Assembly: GCF_010723305.1 (NCBI RefSeq)
Contig: NZ_BLKW01000003.1
Location: forward strand, 1-35,986
Direction: 5' to 3'
Length of the DNA stretch: 35,986 nucleotides
DNA from: Mycobacterium botniense
Lineage (GTDB): Bacteria > Actinomycetota > Actinomycetes > Mycobacteriales > Mycobacteriaceae
In this document: piece after piece, positions 14,692 through 25,382 of the stretch
Position numbering within the stretch: position 1 is the first letter of the stretch
How the letters are laid out: each line of letters begins with the position of its first letter
Made by a program: the position numbers and the translations under genes
The notes under the pieces: model-generated
The model's input: only the letters and a program-made list of their open reading frames with translations
The model's database searches: none
Told to the model about the DNA's origin: nothing

Positions 14692-16388
14692 TTAGCCGTT
14701 GGGGGAAGCGCCGAGCGCAAGCATCAACCCCTGCTCAACGTCAACTATTTTGCGTTGGATCAATGTCATAGGCGCTTCTTCGCGGCGCCCGTCGCCAACT
14801 TGGACATCGATACGGCACCGTATCTCTGCGTTGTCGATGACTTTGATCTCGTCGAGATAATCGGTGTAGAGGACGCCGCGGCGGATGAGCGACGCCAGTT
14901 GGCCGGGGAAAACGTCTTTGAACAGCCGCCACGGCATGCCGTGGTAGAACGTTAACTGCGCCGCCGGGTATCCGTTGGTGTCCCAACCCGCCGAAATGGC
15001 CGCGAACATCGTGTCGATGTCGTATGTGGATTGGGTGGGGAAAAACCGCTCAGGAAACCCGTACGGCCCCAGCGCAACTCTGCGGTCGAACCACTCGAAA
15101 AGCTCGAACGCCAGAAACGCGTTGTCGAGCAGCCCGTCAAAAATGCTGTTCGAGATGCCGGTGATCCCGATGGTCATCATCAGAATGTCCACCAGGTATT
15201 CCAGGCTCGCGTTTATGAAATCGTTGAGCCACTTGGGTGACTTGCCGCCCAGAATGACCTGCCAGCACACCGGATGGTGGTGGGCGACATCCATCGACAC
15301 TATTCCCGAGTCGTCAGCGTCAGCGTTGAACACCACCCACGGTGGAACGAAATTCACCCCGAGCGTGGGCGCGATAACGATGTCGGAACCCGGTGGCACG
15401 TACTCGTTGTCGGGGTTCAGGAAGGGGTTGAGAACGCCGCCCAGCAGCGAGCCTTCGAGGTCCACCAAATCCTGGACAGCGCCGTCCACCACAGTGCCCG
15501 TCGGACCCGTAACTCCAAGGTAGTTGCGCAAGTTGAAGCACAGGGTGGGCACCTGTAAATCCCACAGCAGTCCTTCGGGTTGCGGCTCGCCGGGCATCCA
15601 CAAATCCATGCTGGGATAGATACCGTTGTCGGCGAGCTGTTGTCGCATCAGCTGCCACAGCGTGTCCATGCGACCGTTGACCTCGATCCATGGCGATGTG
15701 TCTGTCAGCGGGTCGGTGGGTATCACGCACACCGGAGTGGTGACCATTTGCATGAACTCGCTGAGGGAGATGCTGTTTTGCATGAGGATGGTGCCGAACC
15801 AGGTGCGCCAATCTAAGTCGAGGGAGCCGAGCGTGTTGAACAGCTCCCAGAGGCCGAGTTGCAGCCGCATACAGTTCTCGGCCACCAGCGTTTTGAACAC
15901 TGTGATCGCCGGTCCGATGAGGACCGCTTCGGATGGCTGCACTTCGATAGGCAGGAATGGCTGTGGCCATGCGACAATCCGGTCCAGCATCGTTAAGTCG
16001 CCGACCAGTTCGCACTCTACGGTCTCGGCGCCGTCGGGGTTGATTTTGTCGTGCGCGACGTCGATGCGCCCGACCAGCGGCCGGCTCCCCCTTCGAAATC
16101 GATCACCACGGGAACGACCGTTGTCTGACAAGTGATCGCAAGCTCGGCCAGCGGGTCTTGTCCTTTGAGCGTCAATGTGCCGTCGGGCAGTTTCAGACGC
16201 GGGAAGGTGCAGGTGACTTCGATGTAGTCGCCGCACTGGTATTCGGTGCGGTAATAGTTGTCGAACAGCCGCACATCCATGTTGATCGGCACGGATTCGT
16301 GCGGCCGGGCCAATTGCAGCGCACTCGACATCGCCGCGACGGGATCGGGCCCGGTCAGCGTAACCTGTTGCTGGTCAAGGCTGCTCAT
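14692..16388 (-). CDS. minor tail protein, likely tail hub; one-base frame break
   Basis: ATG 16388 (MSSLDQQQVTLTGPDPVAAM) overlaps the previous TGA. The N-terminal 100 residues contain DVRLFDNYYRTEYQCGDYIEV and VVIDFEGG. One C is missing from the run at 16087-16091; restoring it gives GSRPLVGRIDVAHDKI and continues through TVECELVGDLTMLDRIVAW to the end. The corrected length is about 565 residues. Being the second gene after the tape measure, of this size, with a beta-rich N-terminus and a long mixed domain, it corresponds to the hub/tail-associated protein of actinobacterial siphophages. The stretch ending in GIPTDPLTD-like text is unremarkable. No lytic motif seen. Confidence 0.8.
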
Positions 16389-17473
16389 TCCGGCCACACC
16401 CTCATCGGTGTGATAGAGGCGACCATTTTCGATGCCGGGTTGCCGCCGGTGATCGAGCACGCGATAGCCGCTGGCTGCGCGTATTGTGGCTGCGCCACAC
16501 CGGGAATCGGGTTGGTGTAGTTGCCGGTGATCAGCGACGCCAGCGGGGCGGTCTGCGGCAGCGCCCCAAACGCCGACTCGAACTGCTGCAGCAGCGGCGG
16601 CACGTTGTTGCCGCTGACAAAGTTGATGAGCGTGTCGAGCAGCGACGGCGACGCCGACTGCGGCGCCTGCGACCGTGGCGGGGTGAGGTCGACGACGCGC
16701 GGCAGCCGGGATAAAGTGTTGATCAGCGCAATGTCACCGGCGTTCAGTGGTCCGAACGTGATCATCGTTGTCGAGCCGGGGCCGTTGGCGAAACTGAACG
16801 TGGCCCCGTCTTCGGTTCCCGCGTAGCACAGGATGGCGGGCCAGCCGTCCTGGTCACCGATGTTGCCCAACTGCAACCAGCCGGAGCCCGAGCCGGTCCA
16901 CCCCGACGTGTCACGCGGGAAGGTGTCTGTCCACGGCACACCGAGCCAGAACGCGAGATCGTTGCGGATCTTCTGCGTGAACTCCTGATGCAGCACGAGC
17001 CGCGGCAGCTGCTTGATCTGATCCGCCCACGGCTCGCCCCAGCGGGCCGGGAACCACCAATAGCCGCGGTCAACCGTCCAATATTCCAGCGAGCCTTGCA
17101 GATTCGGGTTCCACGCACCGATCCACTCCGACACCAGGCGCGACATGCCTTGCGGGGTGGTGGCATGCGCCTGCAAACGCATCGTCAAGTTGCAGGTGTC
17201 ATACATGGTGTAGGTCCAGGTGACGCCGGGCTGCCGCGCTCCTTTGAGGTCGATGTGCTTGAAACCTGGTGTGACACCGGATAATCCGTCCACCAAGAGG
17301 ATGCCGTCTTGGATTCCGGGCCACGGCGCCTCCGGCCCGCACAGCGTGAACTTCGAGTTTCCGTCGGGGCTGGTGAACTTGATAGTGGGCATTGCGCCGT
17401 CCAGCAGATCGGCTGCGCCCTGGGGCAGAATCGTGGCGTCGTTGGTGGCGTAAATCAGAGGGTAGGTCGTCAT
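16385..17473 (-). CDS. minor tail protein, distal-tail (Dit)-like
   Basis: The true start is ATG 17473 (MTTYPLIYATNDATILPQ), which overlaps the tape-measure stop by four bases; the longer upstream reading is shadow. The product has 362 residues. Its first 200 are beta-rich with many Trp and Tyr (GPEAPWPGIQDGILL, GVTWTYTMYDTCNL, EYWTVDRGYWWFPARWG, FAFANGPGS-like strands). The last 100 are helical and Pro/Gln-rich. Position directly after the tape measure is the standard place for the distal tail protein, which makes the ring that joins tube to tip. The assignment rests mainly on gene order. Confidence 0.8.
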   Translation of the reverse strand: MTTYPLIYATNDATILPQGAADLLDGAMPTIKFTSPDGNSKFTLCGPEAPWPGIQDGILLVDGLSGVTPGFKHIDLKGARQPGVTWTYTMYDTCNLTMRLQAHATTPQGMSRLVSEWIGAWNPNLQGSLEYWTVDRGYWWFPARWGEPWADQIKQLPRLVLHQEFTQKIRNDLAFWLGVPWTDTFPRDTSGWTGSGSGWLQLGNIGDQDGWPAILCYAGTEDGATFSFANGPGSTTMITFGPLNAGDIALINTLSRLPRVVDLTPPRSQAPQSASPSLLDTLINFVSGNNVPPLLQQFESAFGALPQTAPLASLITGNYTNPIPGVAQPQYAQPAAIACSITGGNPASKMVASITPMRVWPE

Positions 17474-20400
17474 CGCGGCAATCCGTACGGCCTTGGGAAT
17501 TGGCGTCCGGCAGTGTTGGACTGCGCGGTTTGCTCGGTCATTAACCGTTGACGGAACTCGTCGGGGTTGTTGGCTTGCACGACGATCGGCGCGTTGAACT
17601 GCGAGCCGATCCGGTCCCCGTTGTGCACGTCGCCGCCGCTGGCCGGGGTGAGCGGCTGCTGGGTCTGTCCCGCGGTGTTCGGCGTTGATGGGCGCACACC
17701 CGCGATACCTGTCAACAGGCGGCCAGGCAGTGTTTTGCCCCACTGCGACAGCGGGCTATCGGACGGGATCAAGGTGCTGAGAACGCCTTCGGCGGCGATG
17801 CCGCCCAGCTGCCCGAGGTATCCGGCGGTGCGGTTCAAATCCTGGAACACCACCTGCATCGCTCCCCCGGCCGCTCCCCCGGCTCCTCCGAATGTGCCCA
17901 TGTCTGCGCCCATCGACGCCGCCGACGCCGCTGCTGATTCGGCGGCGCCGATCAGGCCGCCGCCGAAGCCGAGCCCCGGTGATGGTGGCAGCCCTTCGTC
18001 GGGCAACCGCTGCGAGGCGCCGGGCTTAGCCACACCTTCCGGGGTGTGCGCTGAGCGGTCCTCGGCCGACACTTCGCTGGCCTGGGTGCCTTTGTTGCCC
18101 GGGCCCGGCGATTTCGGCGCGCCGACCGGCAAATGAGGCTGCCCGCCTGACTTCTGTTGCGGCGCGGCCGGTGGTTTCGGCGTCGGCGGCGGCGGCTGCG
18201 TCGGGTCACCGCCGCCGACCAAATAGACCGCACCACCGTGATTGCGATGCAGGGCATTACGGAACGCATAGACCGCGTCCTGGCCGCCCATCGCGCGCAC
18301 GTCGTCGGCGGTGAGCACGTGTTCGCCCGGCGACAGCCACGCTGGGATGATGTCGGTGCCGGCCGGGCCGCCGGCAGCGAAGCGCGGCGCATCCATCGGC
18401 GCGAGATTCACCGCCCCGGATGGGGGCCCCATCGGGTGCGGTGGCATCGGTATCGGCGCGTGTGCCGTGGGCGGGCTGGCGCCCAACACGTTTGACAGAT
18501 CGAGCTGTTGCCGATTCGGCGGGGCTGTCGCTGGGCCGCCGAGCATTCCCGGCAGACTCAAGCGTGGCCCAGACGCCCGGCCGGTAATAACTCCGAGATA
18601 TGTCTCGATTGCCGGAGGTACCGGCTGCTGAGGCGCCGGGATCCCGGCGGCCTTGTCAACCACGCCGGGCAGCGTTGGGAACGGCCCGAGCTGAGGCAGG
18701 GGACCGTGGGTCAGCGCCGGCTGCGGGGGCTGGAACATCGCCGGCGCCGGTGACGCTGGCCCCGGCGGTGCTGGCGTCGGTGGTGCTGGCGTCGGCGGTG
18801 CGGAAGATGCTTCGGGCGCAGCCGACGCGGCGCCTGTGCCGGTCGGCGAACCATCGGCCGGTGGGGCCGTATCGCCGCCGGCTCGCCATCCGGCCGTGGC
18901 GGCGCTGCTAGGCGGCAGCGGTGTGCCGTAGTCGCCGAGGTCTGCGTAACCGCCGGGAGCGCCGAAGTCCAATCCAGCGTCCAAGCCGTAGTCGGCGCCC
19001 ACTGCGCTGGAGCGGATGGCGTTGCCCAGCATGGCGCCCTCTATCGGGCCGATCGCCAGGTCGGCGAGGAAGGTGACAAGCCACTCCCCTAAGCCTTTGA
19101 CCCCGCCGGAGAGGCCGAAGCCTTCCGCGAGCGGTGCGCCGAACCGCAACCCGCCGAAACTGTTCGCGCCACCGCGCAGCGGGTGAAAAGCGCCCCGCTC
19201 GGCGTCTTCGAGCTTGCGCTGCGCCAGATCGCGCTCGGTGTGCAGGTGCTCGATCTCGTGGTCGAGCCGATCCCGCTCGGACTGCTTGGCGGTTGCTTTG
19301 AGTTCGTTGCGGCGTTCTTCGGCGTCGTGAATCTCGTTGTCGAGATGTCGCAGCCGTTCCCGCGCGGCCGCGACTTTCTCGTCGTCGCGCGTGTAGTAGC
19401 CCGGCTGGCCGCCGGGCTGGTCCTGGCGTTGCGCCGGCCGGGATGCCGGCCCCGCCGATGCCGCCGCCGCCGAAACCTCCGGCGCCCCCGCCGAAGCCGC
19501 CGCCTGCGCTGTAGCCGGGTGGGCCTTGCAGGTCGCCGATCGGCAAAAACATGTGATGGTCGAACTGAGGGCTGTTCGCGCCCGCAGCGCCCGCTCCGAC
19601 AACGAAGTTCCCGTGCGAGCCGCCGGCTTCGGCGTTCTCGCCGTCCGACAGCGTCATGGCGGCGTGCCCGGCGTTGCCGCCGCCGTGGTCGTACCAGCCG
19701 ACGCTGATCGTGCCAGGGCCGCCGATGCCGGGCCGGAACCCCAGCGACGCCAGCCATTGGCCCATGTTGACGGTGGTGGGCAATCCGACGTTAGGGATGC
19801 CGAGCGCGCCGGCGATGACGCGGCCCACCATCCCCGAGCAGTCGTGGCGTGTGGCTTGACTGTAGGGCGTGCCGATCATCGAGTAAGCGGCCTGCACGTC
19901 GGGTCCGATGGCTCCCCCGCCTTGACGGTGCAGCGCGCGCCGGAACGCGTACACCGCGCCGTGACCGCCCATCGCGTCCACGTCGTCAGCGGTGAGGACG
20001 TGCTCGCCGTCTGCGCCCCAAAACAGCGCCGAGTCTTTGCCTTTCGGCCCAGGAGCGCGCAGCGGGCCACCGCCGGAGTGGCCGGCGAGCTGATGGTAGA
20101 GCCCTACGCCCGCGCCGCCTATGCCGCCGATGGCGGTTCCCCAAGGCCCGAACACCGATCCGAGGGCGGCACCGGTCGCGGCATCGGTGCCGACCACGGC
20201 CGCGCCGTGCCAGAACCCGCTGGGACCCGTCGCGTGTTGCAGCGCGTCACCGCCAAGCTGCGCGCCGAGAGCCAAGGCGCCCCCCTTGGCGAGACGTCCC
20301 AAAGCGCCGCTGAGGCGCCCGTCGAGGCGGTGGCCGCGTCCTCCTCGGCGACGATCGTGCCGAGCCCGCTGGCGATTGGCGCGAGAACGGTTTCGGCGAT

Positions 20401-22242
20401 CTTGGCGGCCTTGAATATCGCCCACGCGCCGCCCAGCGCGCCGAGCGCGTCGATGACGCCATGCATGATGCCTGGATGCTGCGCTAGGGCGTTAGCTACG
20501 TCCTTGACGACGTTCAGGGCGGTCGTCGCGGCGGGCAGGAAGTCGTTACCGATCGCAATCGCGGCCGCCCCGAACGCGGCCTTCGCGTCACGCATTTTCG
20601 CGTTGAGAGTTCCCTGGGATTCGTGGAATCCCTTGACCGTTCCGTCCGCCTCCTGGGTGCTCTCGGCGATCCCTTTGATCCTGCCGTTGACCTCGTCGGT
20701 GTGCTCTCCGGTGATTTGCAGCGCGACCGCGGCGGCGGACATTGTTCCGGTCACTTCGTTGAGTGCCTGGTTCAGCGTCTCCAGGGTCTGCCGGCCGCCG
20801 GTTAGCCGCTTGCTGAAGCCTTCGACCTTGTCGTCGAGCGCCTGGTATTGCTTGAGCTGCGTCGCGTCCTGCTCGTTCGACTTACGAACAACCATCTGGT
20901 ATTCGCGGTGCCCAATTGTGTGGTTGTGCAACGCCTCAGCGGCCTGCCTCGCGGCCGGCGACATCTTGGTCAGCATCTCGTTCATGTCGTTGACCGCTTG
21001 CGCGCTCTTGAGCACATCGCCGGTGTTGAGCAGCTTTGTCGACGGGTCTACCTTCTGTGCGAGCGTGTTGTAGAGGTATTGCATCGTGCCCGCCAGGCCG
21101 CGCCCGTTCGGGCCGCCGAGCTTCTGCGACACGTCGTCTGCGTCAATCCCCCACTGCTGCATCGCCTGCCGCGCCGGAGCGTCCGCCCCGGACAGGGCGC
21201 GCATCGCGTTGTTCATTTGCTCGGCGCCCTGAGCCGCCGACGTACCAGACTGGGTGATCTGCGCCAGCGTCCCCCACACATCAGCCAATGAGAGGTGCAG
21301 TTGTGCGGCGGTCGGCTCAATCGTGTGTAGCGCGCCCGCGAATTCCTGCAAGGGAACCTTGGATTCGCCGACCGCGGTCACCAGCTGCGACATGACTTTC
21401 GCCGCCTGGTCGGCCGGGATGTGGAAGTCCTGAAGCGACGTCGTCAGCACGTTGACGACCTCGGGCAGCGGCGCCTGCTCCGCGTTGGCGCCCTGCGCCG
21501 CGGCCTGCAACACCTTGAACCCGTCGGCGGCCGAGTATCCGGCCTTGGTGATGGTGTACATGCCCTCGGCCAGCTCACCGGCGGTGTAGCCGACTTGGCC
21601 GGCCAGCTTCAGAATGCCGTCGGAGGCGGTTTTCAAGTCCTGTGCTGGAAGGCCGGCCGAGGCATGCAGTTTCATCATCGCCTGCTGGAAATCGCCGGCC
21701 TTCTTAGTGGTTTCGACGAACGCCACACCGAGGCCAGCTACGGAGGCGACACCGATCGCGTTGAACACCTGGCCGGCGCGGCTGGCCGAGGTCGCGCTCT
21801 TGTCCATCGCGCTGCCGAGCCGGCTGTGCGCGGCCTCGGCGGCGACCATCGCATCGACGTGATCACGTTGTGCTTTCGATGCGCGGGCATGCGAGTCGGC
21901 TAACGCCACGTTGGCTGCAGCGGCCTTGCTGCTGTCGGCGCCGTATTTCGCGGTGGTCTCGTTGAGCCGCTTTTGGGCCACCTCGACTTGGCCCATCGAC
22001 CGCATCATGCGCCGCGCGGCTTCTTCCTCGGCGGCTGCCGCAGCACGGTATTCGTCTTGCAGTCCGCGCAGCGCGGCGCGCGCGGCGCTGCCGTCGATCG
22101 CCGACAACGCTCGTGTCAGCGCGCCGCCGAGGCCGCGTCCGATGTCGTCACCGGCGCGGCTGAAAATCGCTTTCGCTTCGCGGGCGGCCAGTTGGGCGGC
22201 CGCGACATCGAGCCGTGACTTGACATCTAAATAGACCGGCAC
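17470..22242 (-). CDS. tape measure protein with embedded NlpC/P60 domain; two frame breaks
   Basis: ATG 22242 lies three bases after the chaperone stop. The gene spans three frames joined at CCC 20318-20320 (one base missing) and near CCCC 19450-19453 (one base extra), giving about 1590 residues. Order of parts: helical coiled region (AAREAKAIFSRAGDDIGRGL, AAAAAEEEAARRMM); the tail tape-measure core (GDFQQAMMKLHASAGL, AEGMYTITKAGYSAADGF); hydrophobic segments; an NlpC/P60-like domain (MIGTPYSQATRHDCSGMVG with Cys at 19838-19840, later GHAAMTLSDGENAEAGG); a coiled coil (RERLRHLDNEIHDAEERRNEL); and a Pro/Ala-rich end. The segment EHVLTADDVDAMGG occurs again downstream as EHVLTADDVRAMGG, an internal duplication. 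Tape measures set tail length and can help penetrate peptidoglycan; the embedded peptidase fits that. Confidence 0.85.
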
Positions 22243-22245
22243 GGC

Positions 22246-22782
22246 TCACTCACCGCCTTTCATACCGTAGAGGCCGACGCTTATGTGGCTTTTAGCGCGC
22301 CGCACTAACTCAGCGCGCTCTAACTCCTTGCGCTCAAGCAAGATCGCGTCCAATGGCTCCAACAGCGCCGCGATGTCTGGTTGCGGAGCGCCACGGTCCG
22401 CGCGTAAAGCCGCCAACTCACGGGTCATGCGCGCCAACAGTTTCCTGTCGTACGTCCAGTCGATGTAGGTGGCGATCACCTTCACGTCTTTGGGAGGAGC
22501 CCCGGCGGCCGGAATTCTTAGCAACTTGCCGGTGAGCTGCTTGTCCTCGCCGACATATTCAGCGACACGGAAGGTGCGCTCGGATGCTTCTTTAAATTTG
22601 GAGTTCTCTGGCAGCCCGTCGAGCAGCGCGAGCATTTCTCGGCTGCTCATCGTGCCCTGATGCCACTCCGCTATCCGCCTCCGGCAATGAATCTGTAGGT
22701 CGGCCTCAATCTGTGTCGGAAACAGCCTCCACAATTTGATCGCCTCGGTCACTTTTGGGGTCGGCTTTGCGCCGCTCCGCAA
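22246..22782 (-). CDS. tail assembly chaperone, second (T-like) frame
   Basis: Overlaps the 3' end of the first chaperone frame in the +1 register and ends three bases before the tape measure. The sequence KVTEAIKLWRLFPTQIEADLQ, then FKEASERTFRVAEYV and DRKLLARMTRELAALRADRG, is helical and has the size expected of the downstream part of phage G/GT chaperones. A TTG at 22782 could start it independently, but there is no good ribosome-binding site, so expression by frameshifting from the first frame is more likely. The shared region contains CCCCAAAAG on the minus strand (22752-22760). Chaperones of this class coat the tape measure during tail assembly. Confidence 0.7.
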   Translation of the reverse strand: MRSGAKPTPKVTEAIKLWRLFPTQIEADLQIHCRRRIAEWHQGTMSSREMLALLDGLPENSKFKEASERTFRVAEYVGEDKQLTGKLLRIPAAGAPPKDVKVIATYIDWTYDRKLLARMTRELAALRADRGAPQPDIAALLEPLDAILLERKELERAELVRRAKSHISVGLYGMKGGE

Positions 22783-23184
22783 GCTCCCGGCCCATCTTCT
22801 GCCAGATCAGGGTCACGTCGACAGCGCGACCGCCCGCCGCCCGGAAAGCCTCGTAACGGTCCCCGAAAATCGCCCGCGCTAACTGAATGTTGTAGTTTTC
22901 CACGAGCACACCGTTTTTGCGGTTCGGTTCCTTGAGTTCGCCGCGGCGGATAACTTTCCGTTCTCGTCGATTTCGTCGTCCTCGCGGTCCCACGATTCCA
23001 CTTCGAGCTGCAAAGCGTCGTAGCGGGCCAGCTGCTCGTCGTCGAGCAAAGAAGGGTTGGGTATCTCGAATACCTCGCCTTTGGGGGTGATGATGCGCTC
23101 GCTGGCGGTGAATCCCATGTATTCGGCGGCCTGTGCGCGCGCCGCCTCGAACGAATCGTGACTGTGGGAAACCTGCTCCTGCAT
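22706..23184 (-). CDS. tail assembly chaperone, first (G-like) frame; one-base frame break
   Basis: ATG 23184 (MQEQVSHSHDSFEAARAQ) follows AGGAGACACATTT, a good ribosome-binding site. The N-terminal part has ERIITPKGEVFEIPNPSLLDDEQ and an acidic stretch. At ENGK the GG on the minus strand (22958-22959) appears one base short. With it restored, the protein runs VIRRGELKEPNRKNGV, LARAIFGDRYEAFRAAGG and ends at EAVSDTD (22706), about 159 residues. A real -1 slip on C-GGA-AAG is the alternative. Position between the major tail gene and the tape measure is diagnostic. It should be made in excess over the extended product. Confidence 0.75.
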
Positions 23185-23230
23185 AAATGTGTCTCCTGCC
23201 TGTTTGTCCTCTGCGCGGGTCTGCGTGGAT

Positions 23231-23274
23231 CGCCGCGGCGGCCCGGCCACGGAGACAAACCGGCCGCCGCGGCG
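23231..23274 (-). promoter_or_regulatory. perfect 13-bp GC hairpin after the major tail gene
   Basis: Arms 23231-23243 and 23262-23274 are perfect complements, GC-only, around an 18-base loop. It lies between the major tail stop and the chaperone start. There is no U tract, so it may slow or partly stop transcription, or protect the upstream mRNA 3' end. Either would help major tail protein exceed the chaperone. Confidence 0.6.
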
Positions 23275-23296
23275 CGAATGTTCGTGTTGCGTTGTG

Positions 23297-24334
23297 TCAG
23301 GACGCGGTTGAGGTGAACGGAGCCGACTGCGGGCCGGTCACTGTGGCGTTGGCCCCTGTCGCGGTCACCTGAATCGCGTTATACGTGGTCGATGCGGTCA
23401 GGCCCGAAATCGTCAACGTCGTCAGGCCGCCCGACACCGACGGCGAACCGGACAGGGTTGCCGCCGACCACGCGCCGGTCGGTGTCTGCTGAATCTGCAC
23501 CGAGTACACCGGGGACGTGATGTCGATCGGTGTCGGGAACGTGATCGTCGCATTGAGGCCGGTCACCGGCGTGACCGTGGGAACCGCGGTCTCAAACTGC
23601 AGATTGCCCGCTCCCAGCCATGCCGTGCCGGCGCGGCACACCCACATCGTCTGCTTGGTGAACGGGTCCGGCAGCACTTCGTAGGTGAGCTCCGAGGAAT
23701 CCGGGTTCTTGCGGGCAAGCTCGTTCTTGCCCTTCTTGTCGGTGATGATGCGCGGGAACACGCGCGCCACCAGGTTCGCGTCGGTGTCAACACCGATCAG
23801 CACCAGCGTGCGCTCGCGTGGCACATCGGTGTTGCCGCGAGCCACACCGTAGCCAGGTGTGCCAAGCGCCGGGATCCCCGTCAGCGGGAGCTCGAACTTC
23901 AGGTAGTCGATCAGCGGGTTCGACTCGAGCGGAGTGAAGTTCACCTTGTCGTCGAGCTTGGTCAGCACGTTACGCACCGAGCGCACCAGCTGCGCTGATG
24001 GCGTCTGCTGCAGCGTTTGGTCCGGGGTCCAGTCGGTGGCGTCCTCTTTCAGCAGGCCGAGGTCGTAGAAGTTCACAGCACTGTTCGGTGACGTGACCAA
24101 CAGGTCGCCACGGATCGACACGTTGTCGGCGGCGAACGGTGTGAACAGCTGCGCGGGTCCGCTGGCGGTTTGGACGGTGCCGAGCCCGACAGCCGGTGAC
24201 GCCAGGTTGAACGTGCCGGTCGGATCGTAGTCGCGGATCAGCCCGTGGGTGATCTGCCAGTACCGAACATTCAGCGGGTTCAGGTTGTCTTCGAGGACTT
24301 CGGCCCAAGTGCCGCCGGTTGCGGGAAGTGTCAT
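23297..24334 (-). CDS. major tail protein with C-terminal Ig/FN3-like domain
   Basis: ATG 24334 follows GAAAGGAAATATC. The 345-residue product has the tail-tube region first (MTLPATGGTWAEVLEDNLNP, NVRYWQITHGLI, GDLLVTSPNSAVNFYDLGLL, VLIGVDTDANLVARVFPRI) and then, from about residue 255, an Ig/fibronectin-type domain (PVYSVQIQQTPTGAWSAATL, LTTLTISGLTASTTYNAIQV). Decoration of the tail tube by such domains is common in siphophages. It lies just before the two chaperone frames, as expected. A GC hairpin follows its stop. Confidence 0.88.
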   Translation of the reverse strand: MTLPATGGTWAEVLEDNLNPLNVRYWQITHGLIRDYDPTGTFNLASPAVGLGTVQTASGPAQLFTPFAADNVSIRGDLLVTSPNSAVNFYDLGLLKEDATDWTPDQTLQQTPSAQLVRSVRNVLTKLDDKVNFTPLESNPLIDYLKFELPLTGIPALGTPGYGVARGNTDVPRERTLVLIGVDTDANLVARVFPRIITDKKGKNELARKNPDSSELTYEVLPDPFTKQTMWVCRAGTAWLGAGNLQFETAVPTVTPVTGLNATITFPTPIDITSPVYSVQIQQTPTGAWSAATLSGSPSVSGGLTTLTISGLTASTTYNAIQVTATGANATVTGPQSAPFTSTAS

Positions 24335-24405
24335 GATATTTCCTTTCGGGGCGCGATAGCGTCAAAGCCGAAAAACAGCAAGACGCGCAGCGGGTTTTGC
24401 GCAAA

Positions 24406-24846
24406 CTATGCGGAGAAGCGCAAAGGCAGAAAGTATCTCGCGTAGTACCGTTTGATGAACGGGTCTTCGTAGGGTTGGTAGACCGGCATCTGATGTGTTC
24501 GCGGCCCAAGACCGCTCACCGTCGCGGTTTCGCCGCTAGGAAGCCTAATAATGTCCCCCATTGTGAGGCTAATGATCTGGTGGTGGGCTTTCCACGCCCA
24601 CTCGTCACACTCGGCTATCGTGGCGGCCAGCGTATGCACGCTGATGATCGCGTTGCACCAGTACTTGTCGTCGTTGCCGGCGATGCCGTTGACGAGGTAG
24701 TACGGCAGCGCGACATCTGGCTCGCTGTCACCGGATCCGGCTCCCGGCTGGGGGCGCTCAGGACCGACACCTGCTGCGCCGAGCGGCAGCAACACGCCGA
24801 TGCCGACCTGTGTCGGTGATGGCGTCGTGCCGTAGTTGAGGCTCAC
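24406..24846 (-). CDS. putative tail terminator
   Basis: A 146-residue product: MSLNYGTTPSPTQVGIGV, then PYYLVNGIAGNDDKYWCNAI, ISVHTLAATIAECDEWAWKA, HHQIISLTMGDI, ending KRYYARYFLPLRFSA. The mixed alpha/beta pattern and the place directly before the major tail gene are those of the tail terminator that caps the tube at the head side. ATG 24846 overlaps the previous stop. The assignment is by position and size. The 70 bases to the next gene hold only its ribosome-binding site. Confidence 0.65.
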   Translation of the reverse strand: MSLNYGTTPSPTQVGIGVLLPLGAAGVGPERPQPGAGSGDSEPDVALPYYLVNGIAGNDDKYWCNAIISVHTLAATIAECDEWAWKAHHQIISLTMGDIIRLPSGETATVSGLGPRTHQMPVYQPYEDPFIKRYYARYFLPLRFSA

Positions 24847-25382
24847 CGGCCGCGCCTGCCACGTGATCGTGCTGCTTTGAACGCGGCCGAGCGTGCGATG
24901 CGGGCCTGCCGCACGTCGCGGGCAGCGGCCGCGATCTCATGCGCCGCGGCGCCTTCCGCGGACAGTTTCGCGAAACGCTCCAGCTCTGCGCGCAGATGCG
25001 CGTGCGCGTACGCGACACCCTCGTCGGCCATCGAGTCGCGGCCGGTCGACGAAAACGATGGGCCGCCTTCGGCGCCGAACATGGCGGCCGCTTTGGTGAA
25101 CGGCGCGTACTCGGGCATGTGGCTGGTGCCGATCTCAATCCACACGGCTTTCTTGTCGCGGGAGATGACACGGCGGCCGCCGTCAGGCAGCGGCTCGACG
25201 TGCACAGCGTTGCGGGCATCTCCTATTTCGCCTTCTGCTGGCGCCGCCCGGTGCGGTGGCCGGTCACCGAAAACCGGGGTGAGCGCCTTCACCTGCTCGC
25301 ACACCTCGCGCGCCAGCTCATCCACCGCGTCTTGCACTTCCGCGCTGGCCAGCCCGGCGGCGAACTCGTCTTCGACGCTCAC
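24843..25382 (-). CDS. head-tail connector, HK97 gp10-like
   Basis: The start chosen is GTG 25382 (GTGA overlap with the preceding stop); ATG 25394 is also possible. The product (about 179 residues) contains VDELAREVCEQVKALTPVF, GRRVISRDKKAVWIEIGTSHMPEYAPFTKAA and a long C-terminal basic helix. The E-x-GT...P...P motif followed by an alpha helix is the pattern of HK97 gp10-like connector proteins, which lie between head completion and tail. The strongly basic tail (AARSRGRRGR) may contact DNA or other connector subunits. Confidence 0.7.
   Translation of the reverse strand: MSVEDEFAAGLASAEVQDAVDELAREVCEQVKALTPVFGDRPPHRAAPAEGEIGDARNAVHVEPLPDGGRRVISRDKKAVWIEIGTSHMPEYAPFTKAAAMFGAEGGPSFSSTGRDSMADEGVAYAHAHLRAELERFAKLSAEGAAAHEIAAAARDVRQARIARSAAFKAARSRGRRGR

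Noticed and set aside
20119..20425. separate overlapping genes in the tape-measure region
   Set aside because: The three open frames join into one continuous tape measure; the overlapping ends are noise and have no ribosome-binding sites.
19526..21073. 515-codon open frame on the plus strand
   Set aside because: It is antisense to the tape measure, is Arg/Val/Ala-rich without domains, and is a product of GC-rich third positions in the real gene.
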